From assembly GCA_024138025.1 (NCBI GenBank), contig JAMXBD010000390.1, positions 806,001 through 870,000 on the forward strand: DNA of 64,000 nucleotides, in the 5' to 3' direction. The translations under genes were made by a program, and so were the position numbers. Source of the stretch: Combretum micranthum. Its lineage: Eukaryota > Streptophyta > Magnoliopsida > Myrtales > Combretaceae. Each line of letters begins with the position of its first letter. The first letter of the stretch is position 1. The notes beneath the pieces were generated by a model that ran no database searches, was not told where the DNA came from, and was given only the letters and a program-made list of their open reading frames with translations. This document shows, piece after piece, positions 24,728-37,070 of the stretch.

Positions 24728-26502
24728 TGATGTGCTAAATTAGTATTGAATTTTCAAAGCGTCTTATCCAGCAAGCATACTGGGCCTTATCTTGTAATAT
24801 AGCATGAGTCAAGTGTCAATCCCACAGAGTTCTATTAACTACTAGACAGTTATCAACTAATACTAATATTAGGCAATTAATCTTTTAGAATGATTAGATT
24901 AAGATTAAACTAAACTATCTAATTAAGTATCTACTACGAATGCAGTGAGCTTTTGAAGAGAGTGATATGTTAGAAAAATGTGGGAAGGAGCAGAATTCAC
25001 TTTAAACTATTGCCAATCAACTTGAAGTCATGTTATAATGATATTCATGGATATTCATAAGAAATTGTAAAGATTTAAAAACAAAGTTAAAAACCTTTTA
25101 AACCATAAAAATAATCCAATAGCTTCCGCTAAATAAATTATTCGTGGAATCAAAATTACAATTATAAACCTTCCGATTCTATAATTGACTAATATTTTAT
25201 ATTAACATCCCCTAATTTCTTAGTGAGAAATCAATATAAAATATTGCATTAGTATTCATGGACAATTTCTAAATTAGATTAAACTCCGCCGCTTACGCAA
25301 TTGTAATTTAATCTCAATTTATGAATTCATATGAACCCTAATTTCCCTTCCGAGTTATCAGAATTCTTATACACCAAAGATATGATGAATAATCAGAACT
25401 CAATATGAATATTCCATGATTCTAACTATCTTATAACATGGCTTCAAAGATCATTTTAGCATGTTTAAGCTTCATCACTTCCCACAAAAAGGATTTAGCT
25501 ACTCATGGATGATGATTCAAAAATCATATAAGAAATTGCAAATGATTTCATTATGATCAGAATATTCAGATATATGAATTGCATAAAAGGAAAAGATCAG
25601 ATATCACCAATTCAAAATATCAAAGCTTCACTTGCAATTTCTTGGAAAACTTCAATATCTCTTCAAAAATCCCTATGAAATGCTAATTCTAATCTATGTA
25701 TTGTAGTGTATTTCAGAGCTGCTTGGATGATTCTAAAAGTGAGGAGCAAACCCCCTATTTATAGGAAAAATTTTGTAACAACTCATTAAAGAAAAATGGC
25801 AGTTTCATCCAAAGCCGGCAGTTATGGATCCTACGCCGGCGGCTTACAGGCGGCGTATCTTCAATTTCTCCTTTGCGCAGGCAGTACACAGGCAGCTTTC
25901 AACGCCAGTTACACATGTAGGCTGCTTCTACGCCGGCGGCTTAGATGTAGATCTAGCCGGTGTATGTGATAGAAATGAAGCGTTGCACCAATTTATAATG
26001 AAAGCCGTCCAAAAGCCGGCGGCTTTGATACCGGCCTAGACACTCCAACAGATTTGTCTCTTCAATTTCTTCCAAGCATTTGTTATCTTCATGTCTCTTC
26101 AAAACTGTGACCTACACTGCCCCAATGTCGGCGGCTTAGGAGCCGGCGTATAATGTAACTCTTTCAAAGCTGGTGATGTTTCAATTATGGGTTGCCGACC
26201 TTCCATGTACGCTGGCCTGTTGAACTTCTACGCTGGCGGCTTAGAGGCGGCGTAAAGTTGGTTGAGTAAAGGCTAGCAAAGCTGGCAGTGTTGGTAGCAG
26301 CCTTGGTGTAAGCCGTCTGAACGCCGGCGGCTTTGAAGTATGAATTGCCGGCGTATCCTTCAATTTTTCCAAATTTCTCTTCAAAGTTTCTTGTTTTGAT
26401 TTCTTAGTCCAAATTAGTCATGAAACATGAATTTTAATCAAAACAAATATCCATTCTAGCTCTTATGAATATCAACAAGTTGTATAAAATATGATCTTAT
26501 CA
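24728..26502 (-). repeat. 3' LTR of Athila (1775 bp)
   Basis: It contains the TATAAATA box (minus, 25756-25763) and, upstream of it in transcription direction, the GCCGGC-rich array (25813-26357). It ends GATCTTATCA at 26502 next to a PPT. Confidence 0.93.
25813..26357. repeat. GCCGGC-rich motif array in Athila 3' LTR
   Basis: About a dozen imperfect copies of ACGCCGGCGGCTTA alternate with GCCGGCGTA-like units in otherwise AT-rich DNA. They lie in U3, about 50-600 bases upstream of the TATA box on the minus strand. The core GCCGGC is a palindrome and holds CG and CCGG sites. A short ORF through it is not real coding. Confidence 0.8.
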
Positions 26503-26515
26503 ATTCCCCCACACT
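26503..26515 (-). other. Athila polypurine tract
   Basis: The minus strand reads AAGTGTGGGGGAAT directly before the 3' LTR, preceded by CTTGAGGACAAG, a combination common in Athila-type elements. Confidence 0.8.
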
Positions 26516-27954
26516 TGAACTTTTTCTTGTCCTCAAGCAAAATGAAGAATAAAATGAAATCTCTTATAGATAGTATAATTTTTCCAATTTAATCACAATT
26601 TCTTTAACTTGTTTTTCTTGTATCTATTGCTCTAACCATACCAATTTCTTGTAATTAGAGTACTATAATCAAAATTTAGGAGTTAATCCAAACAAAACAA
26701 GTTTTAATCTCAACTTTTAACAAAAGAACATTCTATTCAAAAGCAAATACTCAATCCACTAAGGAAAAATACTCATTTAAACTTCATTGGATTTCTAGCT
26801 TATATATATTCTAAGTAACACTAAATGAAAGCATGTGGTATCTACTTTTTCCTTAGAATTTCTCCTTTTTTATTATAAGTCTTCTTTATTTGCATATTTG
26901 CATTCATTTTTCTTTTTCTTTTTCAAGCATTTATTTTCTTTTTGGGAGGTTTTTGCCTCCATCTTTTTGCTTTTCAAAGCTCATGAATTGAACTTTTGTC
27001 ATTATTCCCTTCTCGTTACAGTGAGTTCATTGAGTCGGTACATCCCAGGCTCATCACCTAAGTGACCAGGTTTCAAAATACCCTTAAGAACTCTTCCTCC
27101 CTTTAACATTCAAATTCAGATACTCATAACTCAAAATTTCAAGTTAGAGGAGTAGTGGCTATGCTTGTTTCTTTCTTTTTGAATGCAATAACAATATCAA
27201 AGACTTATTTTTATGAAGGATCACTAAGTTTAAAAGTTTCTTCTACCTCTTTCACTAAGTGTTAAAATTCAAAGAATATATACAAACTAAAATTTCCTAA
27301 AAGTAGACCTGTTTATTGTTCACAAAAGGACTCGATCAGTTCTTAAATTTCCAATTCCAAAGTTAAAAATAAAGTAAACTTGTTTCTTAAGGATTTTACA
27401 ACTTAATTTTAACTTAGTAAACCAATCACAACAGCAGGTGAGTGAGATACTTTTACAAGTCAATTTCATTGCTTTCAGTCTTTACTTTTGTACTATCTCC
27501 AATTTCAAGAGATTTTCGAAAAAGTTTTGGCAGAATTTCCTCATAATTTGCTTTCAAACCAAAAATACAAGGTGGCTATTTTCAAATATAAATAACAGCA
27601 GACAACAGATCATATTTATCACTTCAATTCAACACTTCATTCAATTTTATCCCTTCCCCCACACTTCAACCAAACAGTGTCCTCACTGTTTTGCAACAAA
27701 TTAAATCATAGGAAAGGAATAAGAAAAAGAATTTGATACTTCCTTGAAGTCATCAGTTGTTTCATAATCATCAAAATTTGCATTGCAAGAGAATTTACTT
27801 TGCTGCTTTCTGTAATCACTACAAAAGAAATCAAAAACGAAAATAAAAGCAGAAAAATAAAGGAGTCCACCCACAGTAACTTGGGTGCTCAATATATATA
27901 CAGGCCAAGATAAAAATATAAACAATAAATATCAAATGAAAGCTAGCAGGGTCT
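26516..27954 (-). other. Athila 3' untranslated internal region with a second PPT-like site
   Basis: No coding sequence is recognised. At about 27652-27690 the minus strand repeats the PPT context (GTGAGGACACTG..., then GAAGTGTGGGGGAAG), as if a second plus-strand priming site existed 1.15 kb inside the element. Confidence 0.5.
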
Positions 27955-29227
27955 CTAGCTCTCTGGCCCTAGACTGGGTCTGCTGCTATCCTCAGGAGTA
28001 TGTCTCTGAGTGTCGCCTGGGCTGGCTGTCTGTGTGTGCTCCAAACTGAGCCTATCTGAGTGATGTGACTCAAAGGAAGTCTCGTACGTCATGCCAGCCC
28101 CTGTCTCTAGGCTCAAGCAGCAGATGGCCGTCTTCAACGCCTCAAAGATAGACTTTCTAAATTTCTTATTTTTCTTCCTTTCTTTCTCCTGTCTATCTCT
28201 GAGGTCTTGGTTTTGCTTCTTCAACTCCTCAACATCCAGCCTAAGCTGGTCCATACTATATGTGGAAGAAGCGCCTGCAGGAGGAGGATGTGGATGGAAT
28301 CTCAAATGGAGCGTCTCCAGGAAAAATATCCTGGAACTCGACCTCCTCCAGTACCGGTGGCTGAGCTCCTCTGGGGTTTTTCAGCAATCCCCAGCCTTGA
28401 AATGGTGCAGATGAGATCTTTCTGCACTCAAATATCTCATCATCCTGTGGAGGCTCAAAAATGTCCATCCCCTTCAGTAATTTGGTGATGTAGCCACCAC
28501 AACACAGGACTCGAGTCCTGGTATCATCTGCCTGCTGGTAGATAAAATTTGCTATCTCCACTCCTAAATCAATCCTGTAGCCTCTAATAAGGCTAAACAA
28601 GTAGAACATGTCGAAACTAGTCACCTTGCTGTGACTAGTCTTCTTGCAACTCAGAGTGTGTGCAAGAATGTGGTGGAGCAGCTTGTGCTCAACAGCACGA
28701 AAAGACGTGGCCAGTGATTTGGAGGGGACGAAAGGCTCATTTGCTCTCTCAGGAGCAACCAGCTGAAACCAATATGCCTCCTGGGTCATGTGATCTTCCC
28801 CTTCAGGCCAACTATTCAGCAGATTCCTATTTTCTTGCTCATTATCATACAGTCCCAGTAGGTGGCCTATCTGCTTTAATTTGACCTCCCTGATCTGCCC
28901 AAATGCTTGAAATTGAAAAGTGGACTCCTCTCGGTCTGGGATGTTCTTTAAAGTGGACAAGAACTCAATCGTCAAATTTTTGTATGCAGGCTCCCGAAAA
29001 TCAAATAGCCGGATCCAAGTTGGATCTTGGACAATTTCTCTGATCTTGTCAATAATCCCAAATTCATCCACTAGGCACCAATCTAAATACTGTGTATTTA
29101 AGAAGTCCATTTTCACGAGCCTCTTTTTTCTATCCTTGGCGTATTGCTGACTGGACAGCAGATCTCTGGTCTGTGAACCAGATGTAGAGGCGTCTGCGGT
29201 CTTTTGTCGCTTTTGTCTTGGAGCCAT
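27955..29227 (-). pseudogene. ATHILA ORF1-like protein gene, frameshifted
   Basis: The likely start is the ATG at 29227 (MAPRQKRQKTADAS), because a pyrimidine-rich TTTATTTGCAG|GA directly precedes it, an apparent 3' splice site. The first frame (29227-28256, about 323 residues) has a basic N-terminus like a nuclear signal, then an ATHILA ORF-1-type domain (WIRLFDFREPAYKNL at about residues 75-90, and a LLHHILAHTLSCKK helix region). The frame breaks near 28260-28300 and continues in another frame to 27955 with a charged coiled coil (LRLDVEELKKQNQDLRDRQE). In Athila elements this position, after pol, carries the extra (env-like position) gene; its function is not established. Confidence 0.75.
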
Positions 29228-29269
29228 TCCTGCAAATAAATTGATCTTTATTAGAAACGAGGAATGCAC

Positions 29270-30617
29270 AATTTCAATGAAATTCTTATTTGTGCCTAAA
29301 AAATGATTTTAAACAATTTGTATGTCACAGGCATATAATTAAGTGAAGCTAAAAAATCATTGAATTGCATGGAGCATTTACACTTGCATAATACAATCAA
29401 AGCTGGCAGCTTAGGTTGGTCAGCTCAGAATTGAACGTTGGAATTTAAAAATTTTCAAATAAAAATGACTTTAAAAAAATTTTTAATTAAAAGTCCCAAA
29501 AACATTTTCATACTGAAATTTTCATCAAAATTGAGCACAATTCCAAATTCCAAGTTCAATTCGTGCAAAATTGATTACAATTCTTGATTTGGAGCTACTA
29601 AGTAGTATGAAAAATTACAAATCCAGCAGCTACAACATCATCTCCACAAAACCCTAAATTTCGAAAATTAACAATGCACATGAGCTCAAGAACCCTAATT
29701 TTCCAATTGACACTAATCATAGATCAATATAGCACAAATTGGAATAACAATACATGGAACCAAAATCCACTTTCAACAAATCATCAACATCATCCAAGCA
29801 GTCAATTTCATGAAGAGCAGAAATAAATATTAATGATGGTAATCCACACCCAAATCGACAGATTATATAAAACCATGCAATGTAATGGATTTGAACAGAG
29901 AATTAAGAGCAAAGATCAGTGGGATTTACTTACTTGGGAATCTGGATTCAACGCAATGAGATATGGGATGGTTGAGTGAGAGCGAGAGACTGAGTGTGAG
30001 AGAGTGATTATGAGAGAATGAGAAAGAGAGAGAGAAGGATCGTACCTGTTAAAAGCGATCTGCAAATTGTATGCCGGCATTTCTGTCTTAAGCCGATGGC
30101 TTACAGCCAGTGTAACAAAAAAAAATTCATACCGAGAGCATCAGGCTGGCAGCTTACCCATTTACACTGCCGGCTTACAAGTTTTAACTGGCGGCTTATA
30201 TTCCCAGGTGACGGCTTTGATCGGGATTTTTCAAAAACCCCAGAAATCTTGAACATACGCTGGCTCTAAGCCGGCGGCCTTCACCTTCCCATTGCCGGTG
30301 TAAATGTTGTTCTCAAACGCTGGCATGTAAGCCAGCGGCCTTTATTTTCACATTGCCGGCTTCTTCTGCGGTGATCACCTACTTCTGTACTGACATTTAA
30401 GCCGGCTTTCACCTATTTTTTCAAAGCTTGCTCAAGGCTGGCAGCCTTGAGCCAGCCGTCAGCTTTTTCATTTTTCATTTTTTTTTCACCTAACCTGTCC
30501 ACACTAAAAACAAAGTTAGTAAAAACAAAACAAATAAAACTATTCTAAAATTAGACATGGGTTGCCTCCCAAGAAGCGCTTAGTTTAAAGTCGCTTAACC
30601 TGACTTTCCTGATCTGA
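29270..30617 (-). other. Athila spacer between integrase and ORF1 with GCCGGC-type motifs
   Basis: This is non-coding. 29280-29990 is plain AT-rich sequence. 30072-30465 holds another cluster of degenerate GCCGGCGGCTTA-like units similar to those in the LTR, suggesting either LTR-derived sequence or spread of the motif inside the element. Confidence 0.6.
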
Positions 30618-32441
30618 TTATGGTTCTTTGAGATTCATGACAGTAGTAGTACTGTCAAGATTTTCCTCCTCAAAATAATGTTTGAGCAGTTGCCCATTCA
30701 CTTTAAAAGTTCGATCACCCTCAGTTTTTAATTCTACCGTGCCATATGAAAAAACTCTGGCAATCTCAAACGGTCTCGACCATATTGACCGTAATTTTCC
30801 AGGAAACAACTTCAAATGAGAATTGTAAAGTAAAACTTTTTGTCCCGGCAAAAATTCTCGTTTGATGATGTTTCTATCATGCCATTTCTTTGCTCGTTCC
30901 TTATAGATACGAGCACTTTCAAATGCCTCATTCCTCCATTCTTCCAACTGATTCAATTGAAGCAATCTGTTTTTACCTGTAGCTTTTTCATCAAAGTTAA
31001 GAAATTTTATGGCCCAATATGCCTTGTGCTCAAGTTCTACAGGAAGATGGCATGATTTACCAAAAACAAGCATATATGGGGACATTCCAATAGGGGTTTT
31101 AAAAGCAGTCCTATAAGCCCACAATGCATCATCTAATTTTGAAGACCAATCTTTTCTTGATGCATTAACAGTTTTTTCCAAAATCCTTTGTATCTCCCTA
31201 TTAAAAACTTCAACTTGCCCACTAGTTTGTGGATGATAGGGGGTAGCCACTTTATGTGTAACACCATATTTTGCTAAAAGTTTTTCAAATTGCTTGTTAC
31301 AAAAATGAGACCCCCCATCACTAATTATAGCTCTGGGCACCCCAAATCTGGTAAAAATATTCTTTTTCAAAAATTTTAAAACTACTTGGGCATCGTTTGT
31401 TTGAAAAGCAATAGCTTCAACCCATTTTGAAACGTAATCAACTGCCACAAGTATATATTTATTTGAAAAAGATGAGGGAAAAGGACCCATAAAGTCAATC
31501 CCCCAAACATCAAAAAGCTCAATTACCAGAATATTGTTTTGTGGTAATTCATGCCGTTTAGAAATGTTACCTGTCTTTTGACATTGAGCGCATGACATAA
31601 TGAAGTTCCTGTAGTCGCGAAATAAGTTAGGCCAATAAAACCCAGATGATAACACTTTAGCTGCAGTCCTTTGAACACCAAAGTGTCCACCTACTTCTCT
31701 TGAATGACAGTATTCTAAGATGCTCAGCTGATTATATTCAGGTACACATCTTCTAATTATTTGGTCAACACATTTTCTGAACAGATATGGTTCATCCAAA
31801 AAATATTGTTTTACATCATGCAAAAACTTTTTATTTTGAGGATAAGACAAACCATATGGGATAATCTTACTCACCAAATAATTCACATAATCAGCATACC
31901 ATGGCAAATCTAGGATTTCTACTGCATGCAATTGTTCATTAGGGAACTTTTCATTAATGGGAATGTCCAAACTATCAGATTCAAGTCTAGACAAATGATC
32001 AGCAATTACATTTTCAGTTCCCTTTTTATCTTTAATTTCAAGATCAAATTCTTGCAATAGTAATACCCATCTAATCAACCTAGGTTTTGCATCAGCTTTA
32101 GCAAACAAGTAATTGAGAGCTGCATGGTCAGTATATACTACCACTTTAGAACCTACCAGATAAGGCCTAAATTTATCACATGCAAAGATAACAGCTAAAA
32201 GCTCTTTCTTAGTAGTGGCATAATTTCTTTGGGCCTCATTTAGTTTTCCACTTGCATAGTATATAACATGAAATATCTTACCTCGTCTCTGACCAAGTAC
32301 CGCTCCGACCGCAAAGTCGCTGGTATCACACATGAGTTCAAAAGAAAGCTCCCAGTTTGGCGCAATGATTATTGGTGTAGAGATGAGCTTTTCCTTTAAT
32401 GAATTGAATGCCTGCAAACATTTGTCATCAAAATTGAACAC
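30618..32441 (-). CDS. Athila RNase H and integrase (607-residue ORF, part of pol)
   Basis: RNase H of the Ty3/gypsy type occupies about residues 1-155 ([30 protein letters not shown]). The integrase follows: an HHCC zinc-binding region (about residues 225-285, ending CAQCQK), and the catalytic core with D in GIDFMGPF, D in SDGGSHF and E in QVEVFNRE, the DD35E triad. The C-terminal stretch ends in the usual gypsy GPF-like region ([10 protein letters not shown]) without a chromodomain. It would process RNA:DNA hybrids and insert cDNA. The ORF is intact, but it is separated from the RT ORF by a frameshift at about 32441-32460, so a normal fused pol is not made. Confidence 0.93.
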   Translation of the reverse strand: MFNFDDKCLQAFNSLKEKLISTPIIIAPNWELSFELMCDTSDFAVGAVLGQRRGKIFHVIYYASGKLNEAQRNYATTKKELLAVIFACDKFRPYLVGSKVVVYTDHAALNYLFAKADAKPRLIRWVLLLQEFDLEIKDKKGTENVIADHLSRLESDSLDIPINEKFPNEQLHAVEILDLPWYADYVNYLVSKIIPYGLSYPQNKKFLHDVKQYFLDEPYLFRKCVDQIIRRCVPEYNQLSILEYCHSREVGGHFGVQRTAAKVLSSGFYWPNLFRDYRNFIMSCAQCQKTGNISKRHELPQNNILVIELFDVWGIDFMGPFPSSFSNKYILVAVDYVSKWVEAIAFQTNDAQVVLKFLKKNIFTRFGVPRAIISDGGSHFCNKQFEKLLAKYGVTHKVATPYHPQTSGQVEVFNREIQRILEKTVNASRKDWSSKLDDALWAYRTAFKTPIGMSPYMLVFGKSCHLPVELEHKAYWAIKFLNFDEKATGKNRLLQLNQLEEWRNEAFESARIYKERAKKWHDRNIIKREFLPGQKVLLYNSHLKLFPGKLRSIWSRPFEIARVFSYGTVELKTEGDRTFKVNGQLLKHYFEEENLDSTTTVMNLKEP

Positions 32442-32452
32442 CGCATCTTTTT

Positions 32453-33586
32453 CTAGAAGGTTGCAAAGAGGTTTGGAAATCTTGGAGAAGTCTTGATAAA
32501 TCGTCTATAGAAGCCAGCATGTCCAAGAAAACTTCTGACTCCTTTAACAGTCGTGGGTAGTGGTAACTTCTCAATGATCTCCACTTTGGCTTTATCCACT
32601 TCAATTCCTCTCGCAGAAATTTTGTGACCTAATACTATCCCTTCTCTTACCATGAAATGGCATTTTTCCCAATTCAAAATCAGATTGGTATCTTTGCATC
32701 TTTGTAAAACCGAGGCTAAATTCTCCAGAAAAAGATCAAATGATTTTCCAAAGACTGAAAAATCATCCATAAAGATTTCAATGAAATTCTCAAGCATATC
32801 AGAGAATATAGCCATCATACACCTTTGAAACGTAGCAGGTGCATTGCAAAGTCCAAAGGGCATCCTCCTAAAGGCAAAAGTGCCATAGGGACAAGTGAAT
32901 GTTGTTTTCTCTTGATCATCGGGTGCAATGGAAATTTGATTGTATCCAAAATATCCATCAAGAAAACAATAATAGTCATGCCCTACAAGTTTCTCCAACA
33001 TTTGATCAATGAAGGGAATGGGAAAATGATCCTTTCGGGTGGCATTATTCAATTTCCTATAATCCATACAAACTCTCCACCCAGTCACAGTACGAGTAGG
33101 AATCAATTCATTTTGCTCATTTTTTACTACAGTCATACTACCTTTCTTTGGTACTACCTGAACTGGACTAACCCATTTACTATCAGAGATAGGGTATATA
33201 TTACCTGCGTCAAGTAGCTTTAGAACTTCTTTCTTGACAACCTCTTTAAGTGTTGGGTTAAGTCTCCTTTGTGGTTGAATTGTAGGTTTACACTCAGCTT
33301 CTATAAGAATTTTGTGAGTGCAAATCATAGGGCTAATACCCTTAATGTCTGCAATGGTCCATCCGATTGCTTCTTTGTGCTTTTTCAACACTTCAATCAA
33401 CTGCTGTTCTTGTTCATTTGTCAATGCAGATGAAATGATGATTGGCAAAGTATCGCCAATTCCGAGAAAAGCATACTTCAAATGGTCAGGAAGGGGTTTA
33501 AGTTCCAAGGTCGGTGGTTGCGTCAAAGATGGAACTTGCTTCTGCTCATTTGTACCCAATGATTCATAATATCTGGTTTTGATCAT
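32453..33586 (-). CDS. Athila reverse transcriptase (377-residue ORF, part of pol)
   Basis: The N-terminal linker carries [11 protein letters not shown], typical of plant Athila/Tat pol. The RT fingers and palm follow: [36 protein letters not shown] (a change from the usual DGYSGY), [21 protein letters not shown] and the catalytic FMDDFSV. The thumb has the usual [19 protein letters not shown]. The frame ends prematurely next to the RNase H frame. The shown start is only the first ATG after an upstream stop, since RT is normally part of a longer polyprotein. Confidence 0.93.
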   Translation of the reverse strand: MIKTRYYESLGTNEQKQVPSLTQPPTLELKPLPDHLKYAFLGIGDTLPIIISSALTNEQEQQLIEVLKKHKEAIGWTIADIKGISPMICTHKILIEAECKPTIQPQRRLNPTLKEVVKKEVLKLLDAGNIYPISDSKWVSPVQVVPKKGSMTVVKNEQNELIPTRTVTGWRVCMDYRKLNNATRKDHFPIPFIDQMLEKLVGHDYYCFLDGYFGYNQISIAPDDQEKTTFTCPYGTFAFRRMPFGLCNAPATFQRCMMAIFSDMLENFIEIFMDDFSVFGKSFDLFLENLASVLQRCKDTNLILNWEKCHFMVREGIVLGHKISARGIEVDKAKVEIIEKLPLPTTVKGVRSFLGHAGFYRRFIKTSPRFPNLFATF

Positions 33587-33747
33587 TGGTACATCTTCTG
33601 TATTTCTTCATCCTCTTCATCACTCAATTGTCCAAGTCTCTCAAGACGGATTCCATAGTCTCCACACCAGTTTGTTCCTCAAGCGACTCAGAAACCAGCT
33701 CATCAATGGTATTGATGGTGTAACAGCATCAGTATCATCAAATTTCT

Positions 33748-34428
33748 TCATTGCCTCATAGACATTGAAAGTAACTGTTCATCCATCACCCGTAATGTAA
33801 GCTGCCCTTGTTCCACATCAATTAGTGCTTTACCTGTTGCAAGGAACGGTCTGCCCAAGATCATGGGAACTTCCCTATCTTCATCCATGTCTAAGACTAC
33901 AAAATCCACAGGGAAAAAGAATTTGTCAACTTTAACTAGGACATTTTCCACAATACCCTAGGGTATTTTACACTTCTATCAGCAAGTTGCAAGGTTACAT
34001 GTGTTCCTTGCAATCTCCAAGTCCTAGTTTTTGAAATACCGATAAAGGCATTAAGTTGATACTTGCACCAGAATCAATTAAAACTTTATCAAAATGACAA
34101 TCACCAATGGTGCAGGAACAGTAAAACTTCCCTGATCTCGGTTTAGTGGGCAGATTGGGTGTTTCTGTAGGATCATGGAACATTCTCCAGTGAGTACCAC
34201 ATTTCCATCAATCTTCCTCTTGTTGGATAGCAACTCTTTGATGAATTTCGCATAGGAAGGCATTCCGTGAATCACTTCTAAGAATGGAATGTTGATGTGC
34301 AGCTTCTTGAAAACATGCAAGAATTTTGAAAATTGCTCATCAAGTCTTTTTTGCTTTAGTCTTCCTGGAAAAGGGATGGGAGGAACATATGATTTCACCT
34401 CTAGTGGTTTTTGAATAGTGTCCTCCAC
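33748..34428 (-). pseudogene. Athila aspartic protease region, frameshifted
   Basis: Three overlapping frames carry it: 34428-34078 (pre-protease, YVPPIPFPGRLKQ and FKKLHINIPFLE), 34183-33995 (the active-site block VLIDSGASINLMPLSVF) and 33951-33748 (flap-to-C-terminal part, MILGRPFLATGKALIDV). Frameshifts or stops lie between them. The catalytic DSGA is intact. Confidence 0.85.
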
Positions 34429-34431
34429 CTT

Positions 34432-35866
34432 TCATTTCCCTTTGTTGTTTTGTGGTGGAATTTCCTCTTGATCCTTGATAGTTTCCTCAACTGGAGCAAT
34501 CTCCTTGCCACTTCTCAGGGTGATTGCATTTACAGACTTGGGATTCTCCTCCGTGTTGCTTGGTAAAGACCCAGATGGTCTACTACTCACTTGCCGTGCA
34601 AGTTGATGAAGTTTCCCTTGCAAATCTTGAATGATTACATTCTGATTACTGAGTGAGTTTGTTGTAGTGACAATGAAATCCCTTAGTAATGCGTCAGTGG
34701 AGGATTGAATTTGCTGTTGAGGTGGGGCATTTCTTGCATATCCTTGTCCTTGGAAACCAGGTGGTGGCTTCAGAACATTAGCATCATTCCGATATGACAG
34801 ATTGGGATGATTCCGCATATTCGGATGGTATGTGTTTCCAACATTACCCTTTTGGAAATTTCCCACATAGTTGAGCTGCTCATCAATTGATGATCCATGC
34901 ACACTCGAAAGAAGAGTGTGGACCTGAGCAAATCTCACAACAAAACACTTGTTTTTTATTGGAAGAATTTGTAGTTGTGAGTTTACTTACTTGAGTGATG
35001 AGGGTTGCCATTTGAGCCTTGAGTTGTGATATATCTTCTTTGTCTTCCAAAGATGCTACTTTAGCTCTTGTTCTTTCACAACTCCAATTATGAGCCGTAG
35101 AAGCTAATTCTTCAATAATCTCACTAGCTTCCTCATATGTTTTTCCCATCAGTGATCCTCCCGATGTAGCATCTACTAAGGACCTCAAAGCTTCATCAAG
35201 ACTGAGGTAGAAATTTTCGATCAGTAGATTATCGGGTAAACCGTGGTGTAGACATTTTCTGACCGCCTCTTTGAATCTTTCCCAAGCATCATATAATGAT
35301 TCACCAGGGAATTTGGTGAAGTTGGAGATCTCATTTCTTAATCTGGCGGTCCTTGCTGGAGGGAAGAATCTCTTCAGAAACTTCTTTGTCAGATCAGCCC
35401 ATGTAGTGATCGAGTCTGGAGGTTGGGAATTGTACCATGCCAAGGCTTTATCCCTAAGAGAAAAAGGGAAAAGCTGTAGTCGGATGACTTCGTTTCTTAC
35501 ACCATTAAGTTTGACAGTGTTGGTGTACTGGAGAAATTTGGCAAGGTGTTCATCTGGCGTCTCATTGGGATATCCTCCAAATTGATGTGACTCAACCATT
35601 TGAATCAGGGATGGTTTAAGCTCAAAGTTGTTAGCCTCCACAGTGGGCATTCTTATGGCAGGATCCTGAATAGTAGGTACTGTATAGTCTCGAATTGCCC
35701 TTGGAGCGGGAGCAGCTGCTTGCAACTGGTTGTTGTTGTCATTGTTTCCTTGTCCTTGATTTTGTGCCATTGCTCCTCTTCTTTGGTTCTCTCTTCTCTG
35801 TTGATGCAAGGTTCTTTCAATCTCAGGGTCTAAAGGTAGAAGTTCAGAACTTCTACTTCTTCGCAT
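34432..35866 (-). pseudogene. Athila gag, frameshifted near 34900
   Basis: The likely start is the ATG at 35866 (MRRSRSSELLPLD), directly after a long pyrimidine tract and TTTGCAG|G, an apparent 3' splice site. The retrotransposon gag domain holds QFGGYPNETPDEHLAKFL, LRDKALAWYNSQP and LYDAWERFKEAVRKCLHHGLP. A knuckle-like CEICSGPHSSFEC comes next, just before the first frame stops at 34883. The second frame (34938-34432) continues with the asparagine/glutamine-rich C-terminal part (NMRNHPNLSY and ITLRSGKEI). Gag would form the particle; this copy needs a frameshift to be complete. Confidence 0.9.
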
Positions 35867-35954
35867 AAAACCTGCAAAGAGAAAAGAAAAAAAAATCAAA
35901 ACTAAACTTAAACCTAAACTACTAGCAAAGCTGAAGGTAGTCTAATATTAATAA

Positions 35955-35974
35955 GATCCCCGGCAACGGCGCCA
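35955..35974 (-). other. Athila primer binding site, tRNA-Asp
   Basis: The minus strand reads TGGCGCCGTTGCCGGGGATC, an exact complement to the 3' end of plant tRNA-Asp. It lies 7 bases after the 5' LTR. Confidence 0.95.
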
Positions 35975-37012
35975 GAAAACTTGATGTGCTAAATTAGTAT
36001 TGAATTTTCAAAGCATCTATCCAGCAAGCGTACTGGGCCTTATCTTATAATATAGCATGAGTCAAGTGTCGATCCCACAGAGATCTATTAACTACTAGAC
36101 AGTTATCAACTAATACTAATATCTAGGCAATTGATCTTTTAAATGATTAGATTAAGATTAAACTAAATTATCTAATTAAGTATCTACTATGAATGCAGTG
36201 AGCTTTTGAAGAGAGTGATATGTTAGAAAAATGTGGGAAGGAGCAGAATCCACTTTAAACTATTGCCAATCAACTTGAAGTCATGTTATAATGATAATTA
36301 GATTCATGGATATTCATAAGAAATTGTCAAGATTTAAAAACAGAGTTAAAAACCTTTTAAACCACAAAAATAATCAATAGCTTCCGCTAAATAAATTATT
36401 ATGGAATCAAAATTACAATTATAAACCTTCCGATTCTATAATTGACTAATACTTTATATTAACATCCCCTAATTCCTTAGTGAGAAATCAATATAAAATA
36501 TTGCATTAGTATTCATGGACAATTTCTAAATTAGATTAAACTCCGCCGCTTCCGCAATTGTAATTTAATCTCAATTTATGAATTCATATGAACCTAATTT
36601 CCCTTCCGAGTTATCAGAATTCTTATACACCAAAGATATGATGAATAATCAGAACTCAATATGAATATTCATGATTCTAACTATCTTATAACATGGTTTC
36701 AAAGATCATTTTAGCATGTTTAAAGCTTCATCAACTTCCCACAAAAAGGATTTAGCTACTCATGGATGATGATTCAAAAATCATATAAGAAATTGCAAAT
36801 GATTTCATTATGATCAGAATATTCAGATATATGAATTGCGTAAAAGGAAAAGATCAGATATCACCAATTCAAAATATCAAAGCTTCACTTGCAATTTCTT
36901 GGAAAACTTCAATATCTCTTCAAAAATCCCTATGAAATGCTAATTCTAATCTATGTATTGTAGTGTATTTCAAAGCTGCTTGGATGATTCTGAAAGTGAG
37001 GAGAAGACCCCC

Positions 37013-37020
37013 TATTTATA
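37013..37020 (-). promoter_or_regulatory. Athila LTR TATA box
   Basis: The minus strand reads TATAAATAGGGGG in the 5' LTR; the same site is in the 3' LTR. Transcription would start about 30 bases downstream, near 36980. Confidence 0.7.
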
Positions 37021-37070
37021 GGAAAAATTTCGTAACAACTCATTAAAGAAAAATGGCAGTTTCATCCAAA

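Noticed and set aside
25824..26039. ORF across the GCCGGC array
   Set aside because: It is GC-rich only because of the motif array and is not preserved in the other LTR.
28091..28488. Plus-strand ORFs
   Set aside because: They are antisense shadows of the Athila ORF1 gene on the minus strand.
35955..35974. tRNA-Asp gene
   Set aside because: Only the 3' end complement is present, next to an LTR; it is the PBS.
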